DNA of 42,511 nt from Jidongwangia harbinensis. GTDB taxonomy: Bacteria > Actinomycetota > Actinomycetes > Mycobacteriales > Micromonosporaceae. The stretch covers positions 1 through 42,511 of the forward strand of contig NZ_JAIWNC010000058.1 of the NCBI RefSeq assembly GCF_020216025.1, in the 5' to 3' direction. A program made the translations under genes and the position numbers. Of this stretch, positions 40,074 to 42,511 are shown piece after piece (within the stretch, counting starts at the first letter, position 1; each line of letters starts with the position of its first letter). A model generated the notes under the pieces. It was not told the DNA's origin. It worked only from the letters and a program-made list of their open reading frames with translations, and did no database searches.

Positions 40074-41159
40074 TCAGGCCGACGGGACCGGTGAGGCCGG
40101 TGAGGTCGGCGGGACCGGTGAGGTCGGCGGGACCGGTGAGGCCGGTGAGGCCGGCGGCTCCGGGTAGGGCGGGGGAGTGCCGCCGAACTCGGGGCAGAAC
40201 CGCTGGTGGTTGCACCATCCGCAGAGCCGGCTGGGCTTGGGCCGGAAGTCGCGGTCCTGCTTGGCGCGTTCCACCGCCTTGGACAGGGCCAGCAGCGTGC
40301 GCTCGAAGCGTTCCAACTCCTCGGCGTCGGGGCTGTAGTCGCAGACCTCGGCGTCCTTGAGGTAGAGCAACCGCAGCACCTTGGGCACCACGCCGCGGGT
40401 GCGCCACAGGACCAGGGCGTAGAACTTGAGCTGGAACAACGCCCGGCCTTCGAACGCCTCGCGGGGCGCACCGCCGGTCTTGTAGTCGACCACCCGGAGG
40501 TCGCCGGCCGGGGAGATGTCTAGGCGGTCGATGTAGCCGCGGATCAGCAGCTCGTCGTCGACCAGCGTGGAGACCAGGCTCTCCCGTTCGGCCGGTTCGA
40601 GCCGGCGTGGGTCCTCGACCGCGAAGTAGCCGTGCAGCAGGCCACTCGCCCCGCGCAGGAAGGCCGCCAGGCGCGCGCTCTCGTCGGCCGGCATCCCGTC
40701 CAGCATCGAGGGCGCGGTCGACTCGACCGGCTTGGCCGGCTCGGACGACGTGGGCTGGGCCGGCACCCCGGACGGCGTGAACCGGATCTGCGGATCGGCC
40801 AGTTCCTCGACCGGCACCTCCGCGAACAGCTCACCCAGCCGCGGCTCCTCCTCGACCAGCCGCGCCCACTCCGGAGCGACCAGATCGGCCGCCGCCTCGG
40901 GGGTGCGCTCGGCGGCCGGCAGGTCGAACAGGCGCTCCAGCACGGCGTGCACCAGCGTGCCCCGCACCTGGTCGGCCGAGGGTTGTTCGGGCAGCTTGTC
41001 GATGGTGCGGAAGCGGAACAGCAGCGGGCAGGTCTTGAAGTCGGCGGCCCGCGACGGCGACAGCGACGGCCCGTGCGGACGCGCGTCCGCCTCCGCGCCG
41101 GCCACGGGGGAACGGTCGGCCGGGGAAGGGGGGAGGTGCGTCACCGTCTGTGCCGTCAT
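40074..41159 (-). CDS. RecB-family PD-(D/E)XK nuclease with iron-sulfur cluster
   Basis: The protein has 361 residues. GTLVHAVLE (67-75) with H71, IRGYIDRLDISP (D214) and LRVVDYKTGG (D225, K227) give the RecB nuclease active site. C44 together with CGWCNHQRFC (C313, C316, C322) gives the four Cys of a 4Fe-4S clamp like AddB and Cas4. The Pro/Ser-rich C-terminal tail from about 329 is repetitive (PPTSPV units) and an insertion at about 124-157 is also Pro-rich. Related to the mycobacterial Rv2119 type. Start ATG 41159, seven bases after TAGCCT, is divergent from the site-2 protease 66 bases away. Role: DNA end processing, inferred. Confidence 0.85.
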   Translation of the reverse strand: MTAQTVTHLPPSPADRSPVAGAEADARPHGPSLSPSRAADFKTCPLLFRFRTIDKLPEQPSADQVRGTLVHAVLERLFDLPAAERTPEAAADLVAPEWARLVEEEPRLGELFAEVPVEELADPQIRFTPSGVPAQPTSSEPAKPVESTAPSMLDGMPADESARLAAFLRGASGLLHGYFAVEDPRRLEPAERESLVSTLVDDELLIRGYIDRLDISPAGDLRVVDYKTGGAPREAFEGRALFQLKFYALVLWRTRGVVPKVLRLLYLKDAEVCDYSPDAEELERFERTLLALSKAVERAKQDRDFRPKPSRLCGWCNHQRFCPEFGGTPPPYPEPPASPASPVPPTSPVPPTSPASPVPSA

Positions 41160-41225
41160 GTCACCCAGGCTAGGGGAGGGGTACGACGAAAACTCCTCCC
41201 AGGAACGTTCCGTAGCATCGTCGGC
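41160..41225. promoter_or_regulatory. Divergent promoter region between two leaderless-type starts
   Basis: 66 bases between the nuclease ATG and the protease GTG. TAGCAT (41213-41218) lies seven bases before the rightward GTG, and TAGCCT (reverse strand, 41167-41172) seven bases before the leftward ATG. Neither start has a Shine-Dalgarno. Confidence 0.5.
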
Positions 41226-42386
41226 GTGGAGGACCACGCGCAGCAGCCGCGGCGAGCCCGGCGACCGGGGCGCGTCGTGGGGCGGGTGCTCGGCATCCCG
41301 CTGTACGTCAATGCCTCGATGTGGCTGCTCGCCGTGCTGGTCACCGTCGTGTACGGCAACTACGTGCGGGAGCAGCTGAGCCTGCCCGCGCCGGCGGCGT
41401 ACGCGATCGGGCTGGGATTTGTGCTCTGCCTGCTCGGATCGGTGCTGTTGCACGAACTCGGGCACGCCCTCACCGCCCGGCGGTACGGCATCGGGGTGCG
41501 CGGCATCACGCTGGAGCTGCTCGGCGGCTGGACGGAGATGGACCGGGACGCCCCGTCGCCGCGGGTGGACGCGCTGGTCTCGCTGGCCGGACCGGCCGTC
41601 TCGCTGGCGCTGGGCGGGATCGCCACGGCCGCCACATGGGCACTGCCGGACCGGACCGTGGCCGGGCAGATCGCGTTCCAGCTGGCGGTCAGCAACGTGC
41701 TGGTGGCGCTGTTCAACGTGTTGCCGGGGCTGCCGCTGGACGGCGGCCGGGCGTTGCGGGCCGGGCTCTGGGCGGTGTTGCGGGACCGGGACCGGGCGAC
41801 CGTGGTGGCGGGCTGGGCCGGACGGGGTCTCGCGCTGGTCACCGCGTCGGTGGTGCTGCTGCTGTACCGGCTGAACCTGCTCACCCTGTTCGGGCTGGCG
41901 TTCGTGTTGCTGGTGGTGTTCACGTTGTGGCAGGGCGCCGGACAGTCGATCCGGCTGGCCCGGATGACCCGCCGCTTCCCGCTGGTGGATCTGGGCGAGC
42001 TGGCCCGGCCGGTGCTGGCGGTGCCGTCGGGTACCCCGCTGGCCGAGGCGCAGCGCCGGGGTGCGGCCGACAAGCGGGACCGTCCGGCGCTGGCCGTGGC
42101 GGACGCGTCCGGGCGGGTGGTGGCGCTGGTGGACGTGGGTGCGGCGGCCAAGGTGCCGGTGGACCGCCGGCCGTGGGTCGCGGTGGACTCGGTGTCCCGG
42201 GCGCTGGGCGGGGTCCCGGCGCTGCCGCTCGGGCTCACCGGCGAGCAGGTGGTGCGCGCGGTCCAGGCGCACCCGGGTGCGCAGTACCTGGTGACCGCAG
42301 GCGAGGATGTCGTGGGTGTTCTGCACGTCGCCGATCTGGCCGGCGTGCTGGAGCCGCAGCGCGCCACCCGACGCCCGCGAAGCTAG
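41226..42386 (+). CDS. M50 site-2 protease-like membrane metallopeptidase
   Basis: The protein has 386 residues. About six helices; zinc motif HELGH (H76, E77, H80) in LLHELGHALTARRYG and the second motif NVLPGLPLDGGRALRAGL carrying the third ligand Asp. These are the site-2 protease (S2P, Rip-like) active residues. The C-terminal part (about 250-380; PLVDLGELARPVLAVPSGTP, QYLVTAGEDVVGVLHVADLA) is a CBS-type pair. Substrates could be anti-sigma factors. GTG at 41226, seven bases after TAGCAT. Divergent from the RecB nuclease. Confidence 0.9.
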   Translation: MEDHAQQPRRARRPGRVVGRVLGIPLYVNASMWLLAVLVTVVYGNYVREQLSLPAPAAYAIGLGFVLCLLGSVLLHELGHALTARRYGIGVRGITLELLGGWTEMDRDAPSPRVDALVSLAGPAVSLALGGIATAATWALPDRTVAGQIAFQLAVSNVLVALFNVLPGLPLDGGRALRAGLWAVLRDRDRATVVAGWAGRGLALVTASVVLLLYRLNLLTLFGLAFVLLVVFTLWQGAGQSIRLARMTRRFPLVDLGELARPVLAVPSGTPLAEAQRRGAADKRDRPALAVADASGRVVALVDVGAAAKVPVDRRPWVAVDSVSRALGGVPALPLGLTGEQVVRAVQAHPGAQYLVTAGEDVVGVLHVADLAGVLEPQRATRRPRS

Positions 42387-42511
42387 CTTGAGTTTTAACC
42401 TGTGCGGCGTGGTCTGGGGTTATGTGTTTTCTTGTTTTTCGGGTTGGCGTTTGCGCTGGTGACGATATGGACGTCGTGGCGGTTGGCTGGCCGGTGGTTG
42501 CGGTGGCCGGG
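42387..42511. other. T-rich non-coding end of window
   Basis: 125 bases, T-rich on the plus strand (TTTTCTTGTTTTTCGGGTTG around 42426), containing no gene I can support. A U-rich terminator for the protease transcript is possible, but no stem is clear. Confidence 0.4.

Noticed and set aside
40074..40170. Short GC-rich direct repeats as a separate repeat element
   Set aside because: They are in frame and encode the Pro/Ser tail of the nuclease.

Overview
This is a high-GC actinobacterial chromosome segment. High third-position GC, GTG starts, many leaderless-looking starts and the gene families present all point to the Micromonosporaceae (Actinoplanes or a relative). The genus is inferred from gene content and style, not from a database match.

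Region 1 (1 to about 7,800) looks like the end of a decayed actinomycete integrative and conjugative element (AICE) or genomic island. A tightly overlapping leftward operon (3000 to 1) encodes two cysteine-rich proteins, a Pycsar-effector-like membrane protein (PycTM), a small protein, a DUF2637 membrane protein with a histone-H1-like tail, and the start of a RepSA-type replication initiator. Facing it across a perfect 18-bp palindrome is a GntR/UTRA regulator followed by a PP2C phosphatase; both are broken, by a frameshift and an amber codon. Next come a 139-residue orphan with a coupled 26-codon ORF, a repeat-rich stretch with a 139-bp palindrome, a four-helix SLATT/DUF4231-like protein, a single-helix membrane protein and a Nudix hydrolase. 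Two predicted nucleotide-signal effectors with no visible cyclase make this the most unusual part of the window.

Region 2 (about 7.8 to 18.1 kb) holds an S51 peptidase and zinc alcohol dehydrogenase pair controlled by a divergent TetR with two palindromic operators, a 59-residue/148-residue gene pair divergent from a large regulator, gene remnants (MazG-like and YciI-like), an erythromycin-esterase-family gene, a 55-bp tandem duplication, VOC and SRPBCC proteins and a possible PD-(D/E)XK protein.

Region 3 (18.1 to 29.6 kb) carries a secreted PA14-GH2-LamG glycosidase. It also has a phosphoribosyltransferase/HAD/methyltransferase operon divergent from a CDP-alcohol phosphatidyltransferase/spermidine-synthase-like pair. 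An ArsR regulator, a DUF2071 protein, an APH(3')-like kinase, a zinc metallopeptidase and a HAD phosphatase follow, ending at a 22-bp hairpin.

Region 4 (29.6 to 42.5 kb) has a MacB/FtsX-type ABC exporter, a ribbon-helix-helix regulator with DUF4097 protein, a membrane-anchored multicopper oxidase, a quinone oxidoreductase divergent from a TetR, and a NarL-type response regulator. About 1 kb of non-coding DNA with repeated palindromes comes next. The window ends with a divergent RecB-like iron-sulfur nuclease and an M50 site-2 protease. No rRNA, tRNA, transposase or CRISPR array was found.
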